From the NCBI GenBank assembly GCA_012295275.1, contig CM022670.1:41240474-41304473 (forward strand): a DNA stretch of 64,000 nucleotides, given 5' to 3'. The stretch's first letter is position 1. Every line of letters begins with the position of its first letter. This DNA comes from Chrysomallon squamiferum. Taxonomy: Eukaryota > Mollusca > Gastropoda > Neomphalida > Peltospiridae. A program made the translations under genes and the position numbers. Below, in pieces: positions 62,691 to 64,000 of the stretch. The notes below the pieces were generated by a model, which saw nothing but the letters and a program-made list of their open reading frames with translations, had not been told where the DNA came from and searched no databases.

Positions 62691-64000
62691 GGTCTTACAA
62701 CAAACTACTATTGGCAGATCTTGAACTGTTTAAGTCTGTTAAGTAGATGTTTTGGGAAAAAATACTCCTCATTCGCAACTATACTTGTCACAAAAAAGTT
62801 AAAATACATCTCAATATAAAAACAAACAGCTCTGACCAAAAAACCACCCCAAAAACAACAAAACAATTCTATTTAAATTCTTCCATTTTAGAAACCCATA
62901 ACACACAATATGTTTTATGGTTATAAACACAGTCATTCATAAGCACACTTAAATAAATAAATAAAAATTTGTTTCTTCCTTCTTCAGTGTAAGTTTTAAC
63001 TTATAAATACAGAAATGTGACTTTGTACACAGATATTAAAAAGTTAACTTTAGCAGTAAGTGATGTTTTGTGTGTACCACCCCATGGGCAGGACTGAACA
63101 AATCAAAAACTAACTAAAAACTGATGCTGTAATGGGATACAGAAAATGAATTAAAACTAAATCAAACAACTCCACTGAAAGTTATGCTGATTTAACTGTC
63201 TGAGACCAGAAAAGAAATTTCCAGCAGTTTGAACCTCAATTAGGCAGAGCACTGGTACAATTCATTTCTATTCTGAAATTCATAACTTCCCTGGCAGACT
63301 GAAAAGATGTCAATGGCATTGGTATTCAGCAGAAACAATTCCAAAGAGTTGTTTCCATAGCAAGTTAAATTAACTTTCTTCACTCGAATAATTCAATTTG
63401 ATCTCGTTTGACAGCCTCATAGCATCAACAAGTACCTTTCACTCCACTGCATTTTAATTTATCCTGAAAATCTTTTCTTTTTTTTTTTTCAGCCCACCAA
63501 ATTAGACTATTATATAAACAGAGCCATTTTAATACTGTCTGATTACTTTCAAAGGTTGTATAAATTATGAAAATGTTATTTTTAATAATTCAGCAGTAAT
63601 TATATATCAGACAAATTATCTTAAATAGAAATTCTAAATACATAAAGAAAGTAATCTAATTCATGTTTAAACTTCATACTTTTTATAAATTAAATTTTAA
63701 AAAAAGATGAAAAAAGTAGAAGGTGCTTTAAGAATAATAATGTCTGCCTAATAATCAGTTCATAAAACGATTAGACTTAAAAATATTGTTTCTTTTTCAA
63801 ATTTCAATAGATTTTGTTTTGGTGGCTTTGACAATATTTGTAATCATAATGAGTCAAATCATTTGCTTCTTTGACTAAATGCCCTGTGTTTTAAGAAAAA
63901 CAACAAAACCTCTGTGAGCCCAAATATGTTAGCGTTATTATTTAAGCAACAAAGAACATTAAATGTAACCATGTAAGTTCCTAATCTGGAAAAATGCTGG
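62691..64000. other. AT-rich sequence without recognised feature
   Basis: Ordinary intron-like DNA with short A/T runs and no repeat array, exon or element that can be supported. Confidence 0.6.

Larger units (their letters stand above)
15965..64000 (-). other. Probable giant AGBL4 intron; no exon recognised
   Basis: The acceptor at 15965-15977 shows that the AGBL4 transcript continues to the right, but no segment resembling the preceding CCP6 exons was found on the minus strand. The region is mostly AT-rich low-complexity DNA with simple repeats, minisatellites, degenerate SINEs and scattered complex islands, listed separately. A short or diverged exon could have been missed. Human AGBL4 also has very long introns. 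Confidence 0.55.

Overview
This is animal nuclear DNA: about 64 kb of strongly AT-rich sequence with short spliced exons, long introns and very many simple repeats. The taxon cannot be fixed from the sequence. The coding parts resemble vertebrate orthologues moderately well, and large introns plus a minor-class (U12-type) intron suggest an intron-rich invertebrate; a mollusc or other lophotrochozoan is a guess.

Layout. (1) 360-8288, + strand: thirteen terminal coding exons of RIC1, the RAB6A guanine-nucleotide exchange partner of RGP1. The exons join in one open frame of 646 codons plus stop; the N-terminal beta-propeller part lies left of the window. Intron 10 holds a 288-bp pogo/Tigger-like MITE. 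At least five introns carry tandem duplications that touch the 3' splice site. (2) 8289-14718: the tail-to-tail interval between two convergent genes, with probable 3' UTR sequence and several minisatellites. (3) 14719-15964, - strand: the last three coding exons of AGBL4 (cytosolic carboxypeptidase 6), including the catalytic Glu strand. The intron 15345-15851 has U12-type donor and branch signals, an apparent GT-GG boundary, and is mostly a (CA)n tract on the sense strand. (4) 15965-64000: no further exon was recognised, so this is probably one very long AGBL4 intron (at least 48 kb). It holds minisatellites (20.4-22.8, 31.8-32.7, 33.3-33.55, 59.5-60.45 kb), degenerate tRNA-derived SINEs, microsatellites, and islands of higher-complexity sequence that could be conserved non-coding elements. 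Three RFX X-box-like palindromes lie here, two of them identical 14-mers.

The two genes are not obviously linked in function: RIC1 acts in Golgi retrograde traffic through RAB6, AGBL4 removes glutamates from tubulin and other substrates. No promoter, rRNA, functional tRNA, CRISPR array or prokaryotic gene was seen. The most notable observations are the GT-GG U12-type intron, the vertebrate-Tigger-like MITE, the repeated decoy acceptors in RIC1 introns, the nearly G-free satellite strand, and the twin X-boxes.
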